DNA of 64,000 nucleotides from Brassica napus. Taxonomy: Eukaryota > Streptophyta > Magnoliopsida > Brassicales > Brassicaceae. The DNA is taken from positions 168,501 through 232,500 of the forward strand of contig NC_063444.1 in assembly GCF_020379485.1 (NCBI RefSeq), written 5' to 3'. Positions 49,496 through 60,745 of this stretch are shown one piece after another. Below the pieces are notes generated by a model. The model worked only from the letters and a program-made list of their open reading frames with translations. It was not told where the DNA came from and did not search any database. Within the stretch, counting starts at the first letter, position 1, and each line of letters starts with the position of its first letter. The position numbers were made by a program, and so were the translations under genes.

Positions 49496-50050
49496 GAGAT
49501 AAGAAGTTTGATTGATATTACAAAGATAAAATCAATATTGTGATGGGTTCTTTGAGTGCACAAGAAACTTGATTTATAACAACACATTACCCCGGCACAG
49601 TTTAACTGCATTATGTGGGTCTCACGATTTGCCTGTTCACCGTGGACCAATAGCGGGTCGCCACGTGGCGTGGAGCCCGCGAAACAGTTTTGAAACGGGT
49701 TCATCCAGAGGCACTCCTACGAGCCGAGTTCATCCGATTCGATTATAATAATTTTTTTTTTTTTGGAATGTGTGAGAACTTTCCCCATGAACCTTTGATG
49801 CTCATGCTCTCAGGTCGGTCACTGACTCACTGCAATATATAACAAGCGCAATGATCATTCTTCAAAATATACAACATCTCATTATAATTATTTTTCAGTG
49901 TTTTGTTTCATTATTAATAGAATACAAAGGCTTTATTATAAGAAACCATACTTCTTCTTTTTTTTGCTAACTAAGAAACCATACTTCATACCATAATTTT
50001 GTGATAGATATTAATACATTGGAAAATAAGGGAATGGTACATCAATTAAC
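49496..50050. other. Spacer between CYP96A pseudogene and intact copy
   Basis: Former promoter of the pseudogene (49500-49700) and 3' flank of the intact gene. A poly(T) micro-insertion is at 49939-49987. Otherwise nothing recognised. Confidence 0.5.
49939..49987 (-). repeat. Micro-retroposon: 17-bp poly(T) insert in a 16-bp direct repeat
   Basis: TAAGAAACCATACTTC is at 49939-49954 and exactly repeated at 49972-49987. Between them is TTCTTTTTTTTGCTAAC. The poly(T) borders the left copy. Confidence 0.6.
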
Positions 50051-51574
50051 TCAAGCTGAACATCTCTTAGTAATTGTGACGCTAAGCCCATGCTTCATGT
50101 ACAATATAAGACCAGGATCTGGCTCAATCTTCTGTCCTTTGATAACCTTAATATCATAGTTTTGTAATATCTCCACTGCCACTGTCTTGATTAGAGTCAG
50201 AGCTAATTGCTTACCAGGACATGTTCTTGGACCGGCGTTAAATGATAAGAACTTGAAAGAAGGCTCATGTCTCAAGCATCCTGACTGTGAAACCCATCTC
50301 TCTGGCTTGAACTCCATTGCGTCTTCTCCCCAAACCGCTCTCATCCTCCCCAACGCGTAAAGAAAGATCATGATCGTTGAGTTTGCCTCCACTTTGTGCC
50401 CACTTGGAAGCAAGTCTGGTTTTATAGGTGACTTGCGTTGGAAGGGAACTGGTGGATAAAGCCTCATTGACTCATACAACGCAGCTTGTAAATACACCAA
50501 CTTGTCTAAGTTGTCTTGGCCATGAAGACTTATGTTGGTAATGATCTCTTGGCGAATCTTGGTTACCACTCGAGGGTTTTCAGATAAAAGCCAGAAGAAC
50601 CAAGACAGAGCTGAAGCCGTTGTGTCTCTCCCAGCTAGATTGAAAGCCAAGATGGTGTCTCTGAGGAACTTATCATCACTCGGGTTCAAGAGCTCGTACT
50701 TAGTTGTATCAAGCTTCATGTGAGACGTCAAAAGATCTTCATGACATTCACCATTTGATTGTTGTTGATCATGAATACCTTGTGATAGTACCTCATGTCT
50801 CTTAGCTAATATGTATTTGGCGGAAACACGATCAAAAGTGGCATCAGCTTCCATCGTCCTCTTCTCTTGTCCAAACCCAATCCACTTTTGCAGCTTCCAC
50901 AAGAACTTTGGTATAACATGCCTAAAGAAAATCCCTTCTCCAAGAACGTCAAGAGCTTCAGCATACTCGTCTTCCGGCATTTCAACAGAGAGAGTCTTGG
51001 GATCAAAACCGGTTACAAGAACAAAAGTCGTATCAAACGTGAAACGTTGAAACAAGTTTTGCAAATCAACGACCATCTCCTCCTTTGAAAAACGATCGAA
51101 AAGAGGAACAAGACCGTCGTCGAGTTTAGTTCTTGTTGCACTCATGGAAAGCTTTTGAAACCCTTGGTGGTTAAGCATATACTGAGCAGCTCTTCTTTGA
51201 TTCCTCCACAGGTCACCGTCCGAGTTAAAGATCATTTCTCCGAAGACATCAAAGACTTCTTTGAAGTCAGCTCCCTTGGTGTAGTTGGAGAAGTTTGAGC
51301 TTAATATGTAGTGGATGTTAGCTGGATCAACCGTGACTAATATATCCATTCCAGTGAACCACGGTCCCTTGAATGGGAATGTTAAGTTGGTTTGCTCGAG
51401 AACCTCCACGCTGAAGTCGTAGATGCGGTGGAGCACTATGAGGAAACCAGGAAGCATCCCGAGAACTGGCCAGTTTTTGAGGAACCGGTCATGAGGTTTC
51501 TTGGAGAGCAAGTGATGGCAGATGAGAAAACAAAGGAGGGCTACGGAAGCTTCAAGCAAGCTCAGTGAAGCCAT
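50051..51574 (-). CDS. CYP96A-subfamily cytochrome P450, intact, intronless
   Basis: Haem mono-oxygenase of the CYP86 clan, anchored in the ER and fed electrons by P450 reductase. CYP96A15 (MAH1) of Arabidopsis hydroxylates wax alkanes at mid-chain; the substrate of this member is unknown. One uninterrupted frame of 507 aa, a normal length for the family. Visible parts: N-terminal hydrophobic anchor (SLLEASVALLCFLICHHLL), proline hinge (NWPVLGMLPG), oxygen-binding I-helix AGRDTTAS, K-helix ExxR (YESMRLYPPVP), PERW, and haem loop FNAGPRTCPG with the ligand Cys at about residue 452. A TATA box (TATATAAATC) lies about 50-58 bp before the ATG. It corresponds in position to the CYP96A9-A12 cluster (At4g39480-39510), but only one intact copy is left here. 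Confidence 0.93.
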   Translation of the reverse strand: MASLSLLEASVALLCFLICHHLLSKKPHDRFLKNWPVLGMLPGFLIVLHRIYDFSVEVLEQTNLTFPFKGPWFTGMDILVTVDPANIHYILSSNFSNYTKGADFKEVFDVFGEMIFNSDGDLWRNQRRAAQYMLNHQGFQKLSMSATRTKLDDGLVPLFDRFSKEEMVVDLQNLFQRFTFDTTFVLVTGFDPKTLSVEMPEDEYAEALDVLGEGIFFRHVIPKFLWKLQKWIGFGQEKRTMEADATFDRVSAKYILAKRHEVLSQGIHDQQQSNGECHEDLLTSHMKLDTTKYELLNPSDDKFLRDTILAFNLAGRDTTASALSWFFWLLSENPRVVTKIRQEIITNISLHGQDNLDKLVYLQAALYESMRLYPPVPFQRKSPIKPDLLPSGHKVEANSTIMIFLYALGRMRAVWGEDAMEFKPERWVSQSGCLRHEPSFKFLSFNAGPRTCPGKQLALTLIKTVAVEILQNYDIKVIKGQKIEPDPGLILYMKHGLSVTITKRCSA

Positions 51575-52362
51575 CAGATAATGTTGGGAACTCTAGATAC
51601 ACTGTTGTGATGGTTTTCATTGATTTATATAGAGCACAATGATTACAATGCTCTATTAATCAATAGGGTACCATTAAAGGTTGTCGTAATTATTGGATGA
51701 TTTAGGACATAAGATCTGACTGCTCTCCAACCGTGCCCATCCCATTCACGTATATGTTAGTGTCGGTACTAATTACTAACCACAAAAACATGTAGAGAAT
51801 ATCTAAAGGATCCATAATCTGAGCTTAAACAAAAGGATATAAGCATACTCTTATCAGTTTCACATTAAAATAAAGGATAGGATAGACCATTCGAGAAGTG
51901 CATCAAAGATCACTGGTCCCAGTCACTGCAATTGAGTTCGTTTTTTTAGTAAGTTCTCTTAAATGATCCACTCTTCGAACTCTGAAGTGTTGCCACGTAC
52001 GTGTCAATGTCACAATCTTTAAATTACCATTTTAATGTCAACCAATCCAGTCACTGTAGTGCAATAGCAAATCTATAAAATTCAGCTTTTAAATTCGAAA
52101 TTAAACAAGTTGCATACATAAAAACAAGAACGGTATCTACGCAAAACAATATCTGTAGTTTTTTTATATGGAAGTGTTCCCGACAAAACATTCATCACAT
52201 GAGATGCTATCATTGGTAAAAGATAAGATTATCCAACAAGACAAACCAAAAAAGTGAAGACACAGTTTGCTTTATCTGACATAATAATACACAGAAAGGA
52301 GTACAAAAAGATAAGCTGAGAATCCAAAAGAAGATCCTAACCTTCTTCTATGTGTAGAGATA
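51575..52362. other. Intergenic between CYP96A promoter and DRG 3' end
   Basis: The right-hand part is the 3' flank of the DRG gene; the left-hand part is the P450 promoter. No other feature recognised. Confidence 0.5.
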
Positions 52363-55121
52363 TCATATCTTTTTAACGATCTGAACAACATCCTCGTCCT
52401 CGAGCTCGTGTTCCTGAGGTGTTAAAGAGACAACGGCAGTTTATAGTTAGTTAGATATATTGCAATGGGTTTACCAACAAGTAAACAAATCTATTTGATT
52501 CTGATTTCGAAGGATTCAGGCCTCTAGTCCATGTTTGACCAGACAAGCTAGTGCTTAACCCTCAAAGACGAACCCAAATTTGACTGATTTGATGGGTTAG
52601 ACCCAGCATGCATGAGCATGACTAGCCTGGTCTTATATGGACCGGACCTGATGACCTTTTTCCAGAATAAAAAATGGTCGGTCTGACAAAACAAGGCTAA
52701 ACCAAAAAAGGTTAGAGAATTTGCAAGAAGACTCACCCTTCCAACTCTCTGTGGCTTATGCTTTGCACTCGAACCCCATACTAAAGCGCTGCAATGGAAA
52801 GGATCATTAGTACACTCATAGGTAACAAAATATCAAACAGAGAAACAAAACAACAGTAAGGTTTTATTTGCTTACTACTTGAATTGCTTAAGCATGTCTT
52901 TGTGAATCCGGATGCAGAAGTCCTCAACTGTTCTCTTCTTGGAAGATAAGATGACAGGGTCATCATAATCCGGATTCATTGCCTTTGGTTTTGTGTAGAT
53001 TCGAGTTAGATCCAAATATTCCCATATCTTATCAAGAAGACCATCAAGATTCCACTCCAGATGCGCACTGCAAGATTATTACATTTCACTAAGACCAGCA
53101 AGACAGTTAACGGTGACTCATTCCTGGAAAATTAATAATAATTACCTGATAGGACAGTAATGAGGAAGTTTGTCCAAAATTTCAAGTTCCTCGAGGGTGA
53201 TTTGATCGATCTTGTTGACGGCATAGATACAGGGCATGTAGATCCGACTGCCCTCGATAACATCGATGAGGTCATCAGCGGTTGCATCGTAGCGCAGAGT
53301 AATGTCAGCGTTGTGCATCCTGTATTCACTGCAAATCGCCTTGACAGTGTCGAGGTCAAGGTGGGTCGCAGTGACTGTGGACGTTAGATTGATACCACCT
53401 TTGTCTTTTTTCCTGAACGTGAGATTAGGTGGCTCCTTGTTCAACCTATATCGCATTAGTCCGTCAGTATTTCTACCAGAACTGATAAAGAAATGGGTTA
53501 TTATTATATACCTAATTCCGAATCCTTCAAGCTCCTTTTCAATGAGACGCTTGTGAGTTATTGGCTTTATGGCATCAAGAACTATTATGATGCAATTGCA
53601 AGTCCTAGCAGTACTTATAACCTGGAAACAGATAATAAGCGTCAAACACGACCAACGAAGTTGAAATTATCAGAGATGCATTCTGAAATTCCAGTTACCT
53701 GTCGTCCTCTACCTTTTCCGTCTTTGGCACCCTCAATAATACCAGGAAGATCCAATAGCTGCAAGCCATCAGAGAGGACATACAAAAAGAAGTATCATCA
53801 ACATCCAAGTGAACAATTACAAATTATTACAAAAGAGAAGAAAATTAAAGGCTAGGAAGGACATGTCATATATAAAATTAAAGCCAAGTATTTCATTGTC
53901 CTACAAAACTTATGAGACATAGGAGATAAGTTGAGAACAACAAGAAGCAATCAAATCATACATCTCTCTCCACAAACAATAGATTGACCAAGGAGGCATA
54001 TAAGTAGATATAGTACCTGAATTTTAGCTCCACGGTATGTAATAACACCGGGAATGCATGTCAATGTTGTGAACTCATAAGAAGCAACCTGAAGAAAAAA
54101 AATAGCGAGTACCTTCAGAAACTAGAGCATCAGCCAAAACACAGTTCTAATTCCAAGATAATAAGCACAATAAATGGGTCAAATCAACTAACTAGATAGC
54201 AAATAACTTGGAAGTTTCAAACTTCCAGTTACATATAAGAGCGCTCTAACATTGACAAGAAAACAAATAAACTAGGAAATGCATCTTAAGAATAAGTAGA
54301 AACCTCGGAAAACGTTCCAGTGAGCTTGTTCAAGAGCGTGGATTTCCCAACGGAAGGAAACCCAACAAGTCCAACTCGAGAATCTCCACTTTTGGTGACA
54401 TCAAAACCTTCGCCAGCAGCAGCACCACCACCTTTAGTAGGCGGTGCAAGAAGGTCCCTTCGTAGCTTGGCAAGTTTGGCCTGCGAAATGGACCAATATA
54501 ATGTCAGAGACAAGCAAATGGAGCGGGAGAAACAAAGTACTAAAAGTCCTGCATGCCTGGTAAAACATATTCATTGAAGCGTTTAGCTATCATCTATATA
54601 CTCTTAAGGGTCCATGCAATGATTTACACTGTGCTATTTGGTATTAACAACAAAACTTATTCATCCAAGGAATAAACTTTACAAGAGACAAAAGCCATAT
54701 ATCAAAATCCATCCTTGTGCTAAAAGTCCATATACACAATTGAATCTTAACAGATACAAATCAAGCTGCCCAATTTGCATTTGATGAGTATAAACATCTC
54801 AACCATTCAAAAACTCACTCTAAGCTACAAAAAAAACTTGGGGAAATGAAATAGCTTTGGAGGAGAAGAGAGATTACCTTTAACAAACCCAGATGATGCG
54901 CGGTGGCTTTGTTCTTCTGAGTCCTAGCCATCTACCACATACATAAACCACTCAGCAAATTAACACAGAACAATCAGTCAATTGAAATCAACAAATGTTT
55001 CGAATTTACAGCTCTATGCATCCAAAATTGAAGAATCAGAGGATCGTTAAAGATTTGAGAAAGAAAAAAAAAAAGTTACCTCATCTTCGATTTCTTTGAT
55101 CTTCTGCATAATAGTCGACAT
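52363..55121 (-). CDS. DRG1: Developmentally regulated GTP-binding protein (DRG1 class)
   Basis: TRAFAC-class GTPase of the OBG/DRG family; DRG1 associates with polysomes through a DFRP partner and is thought to aid translation. Ten exons, all in phase: 55121-55080, 54931-54878, 54480-54304, 54088-54017, 53758-53699, 53621-53512, 53445-53146, 53067-52876, 52788-52737, 52413-52363 (1110 nt, 369 aa, the usual DRG length). Motifs: N-terminal helical part ([20 protein letters not shown]), G1 P-loop GFPSVGKST (residues 72-80), G3 DLPG (from residue 118) followed by [16 protein letters not shown]4 NKID (249-252), and a C-terminal TGS domain ([20 protein letters not shown] ... [19 protein letters not shown]). 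Nothing is broken. It matches At4g39520 by position. The promoter carries four TGGGCC/GGCCCA site II elements. Confidence 0.95.
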
Positions 55122-55999
55122 GGTTGCAGTAACAGGAGAGAGAGAGAGAGAGAGCTCACGGAGGCAGCGTCGAGTGTAAGAGCTTAAACGCGAGTGAAAG
55201 GCAGAGAGAACACCGGAATGAATCAAGAAGAAGACACTCGAGGGTTTTCGTTTTCTCCACCCACCTTCCTGATTACCTACGACAGTGAGCAGTCTATCTC
55301 CGAAGTGTCTAGAACTGGGCCTGATCCAACATCATCCTCTCGGCCCAAATAAATTTCATCAATAAACATCCTGCCGTTTTATATTAGGAGCAAAGACAGG
55401 ATGGTGGATGTGACAACTAAAAACGGCATCATGAGCCACAAGCCCATTTATCTAAATTATTTGTTTATTCGTAGGGTGAGTTAGGTAAGGTTGGCCGCAA
55501 AACCAGAACCGTAGATTTTATGGGCCCTACCCAATTATTTAGTGGGCCATCTTTCGCAATATGTAATTGTGGTTCGGATAAGAATTTTAAATCCCATTTC
55601 TCACTTCTCACCTACCAAAAACACATTTTCCCACATATATTTCTATTCACAACATTCCATTAATAATAATCTTAAAAATTGTAGTTACTTCGGTTTAAAT
55701 CATAATGTTTGATATATCTCATCGTATCTTATATTAACTGTGTAGCAAGAATAATTTGTATTATATATTTTAGATTTTAATTTTGAAGATTAGCTTTTCT
55801 TAAAAGACAATTTAAGAAATTTTATCTAGTAAATGTATAAACATCACAAGTCACAATAGAGTCACATATCGTAAGCAATATTTTATGAAAATACACTTTT
55901 TTCCATTAACGTTTTGTTTGGACTTTTCTTTAGGTTTTTCAATTTTCATCAATCAAATAGTTGTTTAATTTGACTTGGCAAGTTGGCAGAGTATAGAAA
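55122..55999. other. DRG1 promoter and intergenic DNA
   Basis: Contains the leader with a (GA)n tract (about 55137-55154) and site II elements; the rest is AT-rich with no gene. A pentatricopeptide-repeat gene expected here from Arabidopsis (At4g39530) is absent. Confidence 0.5.
55316..55548 (-). promoter_or_regulatory. Cluster of TGGGCC/GGCCCA site II elements upstream of DRG1
   Basis: TGGGCC at 55316-55321, GGCCCA at 55342-55347, TGGGCC at 55521-55526 and 55543-55548. Site II motifs bind TCP factors and are typical of promoters of ribosomal and translation genes in plants, which suits a DRG GTPase. Confidence 0.6.
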
Positions 56000-56160
56000 T
56001 CTATATTATAATAGTTGAGTTTTTGCTCTCTCCTCAGTGCGCCACGTAAGCATTTCGTGAGCTCTATATTTTTAAAAATGTGAAAAAATGTCAAGCTCAT
56101 GGCTCGAACCCGGATTATTGAGATATAAACACCAACATTTATACCACTAAGCTAAATGAT
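56000..56160 (-). mobile_element. tRNA-derived SINE fragment next to a Helitron-like 5' end
   Basis: On the minus strand, 56155-56101 holds a good RNA polymerase III A box (TAGCTTAGTGG) and B box (GGTTCGAGCC) at tRNA-like spacing, so a tRNA-related head of a SINE is likely; the sequence between does not fold as a normal tRNA and has no obvious acceptor stem. On the plus strand, TCTATATTATAATAGTTGAG at 56000-56019 resembles a Helitron start (TC after A). I found no matching CTAG end. Confidence 0.5.
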
Positions 56161-56479
56161 ACTTTGTACATTGATGGCCGAACCTAATATATATTTACGA
56201 AGGTCGGAAGCCCTTGCTTCTTCGGCTTCCTCTGAGGGTCGGGCATACAAGTGTATTATGGGTTTTAATGGGATTCATCACGTTATATGAAAAAAAAGCT
56301 CAAGTTTGCAACAATTATGGTTTTGCTATATTGTAAATTGTTGTCGTTTAACATGAGTTCAGATTCTTTTCATCATTGTCTCAAACAAGTCTGAGTTACA
56401 GAGTTGCGCCGTGTGTGTTCGTAATCTATTTATTCACCGTTGAACTCTTCATGTCCCCATCTTAAATCGCTTTATCATA

Positions 56480-57571
56480 AATGTTACTGATTTGTAGCCC
56501 CTTTGTAAACCATATATATATGATTCTCATCTTTGATGGGGTCAATCTGCATCTTCTAGAAAATGTTTCTCTCTGTCTCCACAGTTTCTCAAACCGGCGT
56601 CCTGGCGTCCGTCACTCAACCTTCGAGTCTCTCCGTCTTGGTCGTAGTAGTCAGAGCATAGCCTTTGGCTTCCTCAGCTTCTGGGATTCCCTGAACTTTC
56701 TATTCCTTGATAAAAAGTTAAGTTAATCTTCGATCCATCACACTTATTTAACATAATTATTTTAATTGATTTCCTAATTCTTTGTTGAATAATATTATTT
56801 GCAGATTCCGTGATTCATGGGTTTACTCCCGTCAGACGTGCTAATCATTACATGTCATCTTTGAAAGAAGGTTCCACTGTGAAAGTCGATCATTTTGAGG
56901 TTGCTAGGTGCTCAAGCATGTACACGATAACTGATCATCCATTCCTTGTTCGTTTCATCTCACTAACCATTATTGATGAAGTCATCACCAGTTTCTAGGT
57001 TTGTGTTCGCAATCACTTGGCAATTGTCGAACATTCTAATCTTGACTGGAGATTGATCTGACATACCAACAACTGAAACATTACAATCAGGCAAATTCAA
57101 GTGGAATGACATACCAACAACTGAAACTGATAATTAGTCAACAGCTTATCCCATATTTTCCTTATACCTAAAAAATCCACTATGTTTCTGATCTATTTTT
57201 CCATCTACGCAACTTTGGCCTCTGTCATTGATAGCTCTCTCCCAAGGATTGCATTGACTATGGTTTCTGGGAAGAAAAAGATCTTGCTCCTGAAAAAAGA
57301 CCGTGACAACCCTGTTGTAAGATTTTAGTTTGTGCAGAACAAAAAACTTTGATTTCTTTTCTATTTAGTATAGTGATAGTTGTTGACAATCATTAGTCAT
57401 TTGCCAATATGGTTTTTATGCGGTATTTCAGAACTAATTTCTCCATTCCAAGCGGAACAGCAGATGAAAGCTAATTTTTCTGGAAGCTCCTCGACTTCAA
57501 AACAGAATCAGAAGATAGATGTTGGTGGGAGGTTGATCAAGGGAATACTTCAGAGAAATAAGACATCCTAG
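56480..57571 (+). pseudogene. Degenerate RPA1-like (replication protein A large subunit, OB-fold) sequence
   Basis: Scattered segments in different frames resemble the RPA1-like proteins common in Brassicaceae: SLRLGRSSQSIAFGFLSFWD (about 56620-56690), then GFTPVRRANHYMSSLKEGST and VKVDHFEVARCSSMYTITDH (56820-56940) with HPFLVRFISLTIIDEVI. RPA1 binds single-stranded DNA; RPA1-like frames are also carried by plant Helitrons. Stops and frame changes interrupt it everywhere after 57000. A Lys/Ser-rich tail with a GGRLIKGILQRNK end runs to TAG at 57569-57571. It is unlikely to be expressed as a protein. Confidence 0.6.
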
Positions 57572-58792
57572 CCAGACTTCATCTTTTGTACAGCCTGAGC
57601 AAAGAGTGGAACCCACAAAACACGAGAGAAGAAAAAAAAAACACGAAATTAACATATTCAGACCTTCTCTTTTGCATGTCTAACATCTGGCACCGACGAA
57701 ACTCAACACCCACGTAGACGAAGCTGATGCAAGTAAACCTCTCATCAATCATGCTTAAAATCAATCTACGTTTTTCAATCTCACAAACTAAGAAACAATT
57801 TTACCTACATGAATCGGGAAATTAGTGCCACATTCCCAACATAGAGAAAAAGAGGAGTTGAAGTCCTAACAGTTTTCTCAGTATCAGACTAAACCACAGA
57901 TTCAAGGCCCAACTATTTTGAAACCCTAACCTTTTAAAGTCATGCTTTTAAAAAAAATTAAATTTGGCCATATTTCAGACTTTTTTGTCAACTCCAAATC
58001 ATCTATAACAAAGTCCAGAAACAATATAAATAAAATAATTTCTAAGTACGTAATTCTAAAAATGTTATAATTTTTTTTTTTTAAATTTATTACAATTCTA
58101 TTTTTTCTAAAAACAATTGGTGAAATAAGAGGAAAATTTTATTTTATTGTTTATTTAAATTGTTAAATCCAAATTTATTATTTTTTTCCATGCACTATTT
58201 GATTTATATACAAAAAACTACCTAAGTAAACACTAACAAGTTTCATCACCCTCAACTTTGAACATATAAGATATAAAAATATCAACATATGACTTCGTCA
58301 TTCATTCTTATATCAAACTCATCAGCCTATGTAATTTCCAAAATCTCATCCATCACATTATAGACAAAAAACAAACAAACAATAAAATCCCGTAAACAAA
58401 ACTATACAATGCACCTATAATGTAGCCGACTCGGAGACTATGCACCTAGTTAACATAGTAATTTTCACCAGCCCCCTTACATAATATAAAGACTTATCTT
58501 TTTTTTCTGGTTCAAATACAAAGACTATCTAATAATTTTAATATACGCCAATAAAGAAAGAAGACCGTAAGTGTTAGAGAAGAGAGAGAGTCTGCATCTT
58601 GTGTCTTGCTCCGCCGTCAGGGGAAAGGTGAGAACCCTTTATACATTATTTACATTATCCAATCTCCGCTTTTCATTTGATTTGTTCCCATTCAATGGTG
58701 TTTTCATTCTAGATGAACATTCATTTTGTGTGTGCGTTTTCATCTTTAAATCCATTTTTTTTGTTAGCCTAATTTGTAACATTTTCCAGAAT
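57572..58792. other. Intergenic and 5' leader of shikimate kinase
   Basis: Mostly very AT-rich (58060-58400). The leader exon is probably about 58570-58627 (ending before GTGAGAAC), followed by a leader intron ending TTTTCCAG at about 58789, just before the ATG. Confidence 0.5.
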
Positions 58793-60540
58793 ATGGAAGC
58801 AGCCACTGCTGTTCAGAGGTTTCACTACTCACCATCATCATGGATTGATTGGAGAAATTTTGAAGGGAAGCCTCGTGGTTCTCTACGTTACTCTCAGCGA
58901 ATCAAAGAGAATAAAAGGCTTAGAGTTATTGCTTTATCTCACTTGCAACCTGACAAAAGAAGAGATCTTCGACAACGATCAGTTTCGGACAAGAACTCCT
59001 CAGGTTCTGACAAACAAAGCATCAATCTTTTGTTTTGATTCAAATTTTTTTTTTTTAAAATGTCGTTTTTTTATCTATTCGATGACTACAAATCCGTTTT
59101 CATCTTCAAATTTTTGTAGCATTGTTGGAAACTGGAGATCTTCTTCATTCTCCATTTGATGAAGAACTGGTTTTGAAGGCAAGTTGACACTCTTCTATTT
59201 ATTACATCAAGACATTGTTACTGTTTGTTATCTTCGACTTTTTCTATAAAAGTCTTGACAGTGGATTTACATTAGTATTTGCAGAGAAAAGCTGAAGAGG
59301 TTAAACCGTATTTGAATGGACGATCTATGTATCTTGTTGGTCAGTCTCTTTGTCTATTCCTTTGTTTGTATATTGTTTAGCTTCTCTTGCATTCTTTGGT
59401 AACTGAAAAGTGTTGTCGTGGTGAATGTGTGTCAGGAATGATGGGTTCTGGGAAGACGACAGTAGGAAAGATCATGGCAAAAGCACTTGGCTATACATTC
59501 TCTGATTGGTACATTATCTGCTCTTTTTTTTTTTTTTAAACTCTGATGTGTCTATGGAGGCTTAGCTGAGCTAAAACATTGTTCTGAAAAATGTGGCAGT
59601 GACACAATGATCGAGGAGGCGATGAATGGAACTTCTGTGGCTGAGATATTTGAGCATTTCGGTGAGAGTGTCTTCAGAGAGAAAGAGGTTTTACTCTTAC
59701 ACTTCTTCTACACTTTCTCTGCTTTGTACTTGGTGTATTCTAGCTGCTAATTTCATCACATGGTTTTTAATTTTTCTAGACCGAGACACTAAAGAATCTC
59801 TCTTTGATGTACCACCAAGTTGTTGTGTCAACAGGTGGTGGTGCGGTTATAAGACCCATTAATTGGTACCCTTTTCTGTCTCAATCAGTGATAATGTAAT
59901 ACAAAACTCAGATCATTTTGTAACATAATGTGTCTGAATTTGTATTCAGGAAGTATATGCATAAAGGTATTAGCATTTGGCTTGATGTTCCTTTAGAAGC
60001 CTTAGCGCAAAGGATTGCTGCTGTAGGAACAAACTCAAGACCATTGTTACATGATGATGAGTCAGGAGGAGACCCGTACACAGTGGTAATGCTCTATGAT
60101 TTGTTACTTTTGTAATAGAGTTTTATCTTTCTCTGTGTGTGTGTTTTGATCATTTTGTGAATTCACATAGGCTTTCAACCGTCTTTCAACGATTTGGGAA
60201 ACACGTGGTGAAGCATACACTAACGCAAGCGCGAGAGTCTCCTTGGAGAGTACGATCCTTATTCACTTTTGCTTTCCACAATCTCTCAGGCCATTTTGTG
60301 ACTAGTTTATTCAAAATTGTTTCAGATATTACATCAAAGCACGGGTATAGAAACGTCTCAGACCTTACACCAACTGAAATCGCCGTTGAGGTATGTCTCA
60401 GAACCTCTTCTATGCTCCGCCTATTCATGCGTGTTCATTTAATTTTGTTAGCTTTGATAAAGCTCTAACTGCTCAACCATCCACACCATCAGGCCTTTGA
60501 GCAAGTTCAGTGCTTTCTCAACAAAGGAGACAAGTATTGA
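58793..60540 (+). CDS. SK2: Shikimate kinase 2, plastidial
   Basis: Phosphorylates shikimate to shikimate-3-phosphate with ATP in the plastid shikimate pathway to aromatic amino acids. Ten exons in phase: 58793-59003, 59120-59178, 59285-59339, 59436-59508, 59600-59687, 59780-59865, 59950-60085, 60171-60249, 60326-60390, 60493-60540 (900 nt, 299 aa). The first ~70 residues are basic and Ser-rich with no acidic cluster, a likely transit peptide. Walker [10 protein letters not shown] is at residues 109-117, the shikimate-binding Asp lies in the following CDT, and the GGGA motif is at residues 181-184. LID region [15 protein letters not shown] is present. The intron after exon 2 begins AAG|GCAAGT, a GC donor. 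The ATG at 58793 follows a leader intron. It matches At4g39540 by position. Confidence 0.93.
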
Positions 60541-60745
60541 TAGACCCGGTGGCCTATAGTTCAAGCGCTTGAGCTTGTTTGTGCCTAGTTTTGACTGTTA
60601 CTACGGTATATATAATTGAAGAATACTGTTTGTTTGATTACTTTGTCATATTATCTATCCAAAAAAAGGGAAATAAGTCATTTGATTTTTTTTTATTTAT
60701 AACAAGAGAATTTTCTGCAAGTCATTTAAAGATTCAAGTCGGTGA

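Noticed and set aside
50806..51088. Short frames on both strands inside the intact P450
   Set aside because: They overlap the intact 507-codon P450 frame and carry no features of their own.
56101..56160. Functional tRNA gene on the minus strand
   Set aside because: A and B boxes fit, but acceptor and anticodon stems do not pair convincingly; a SINE head is a better reading.
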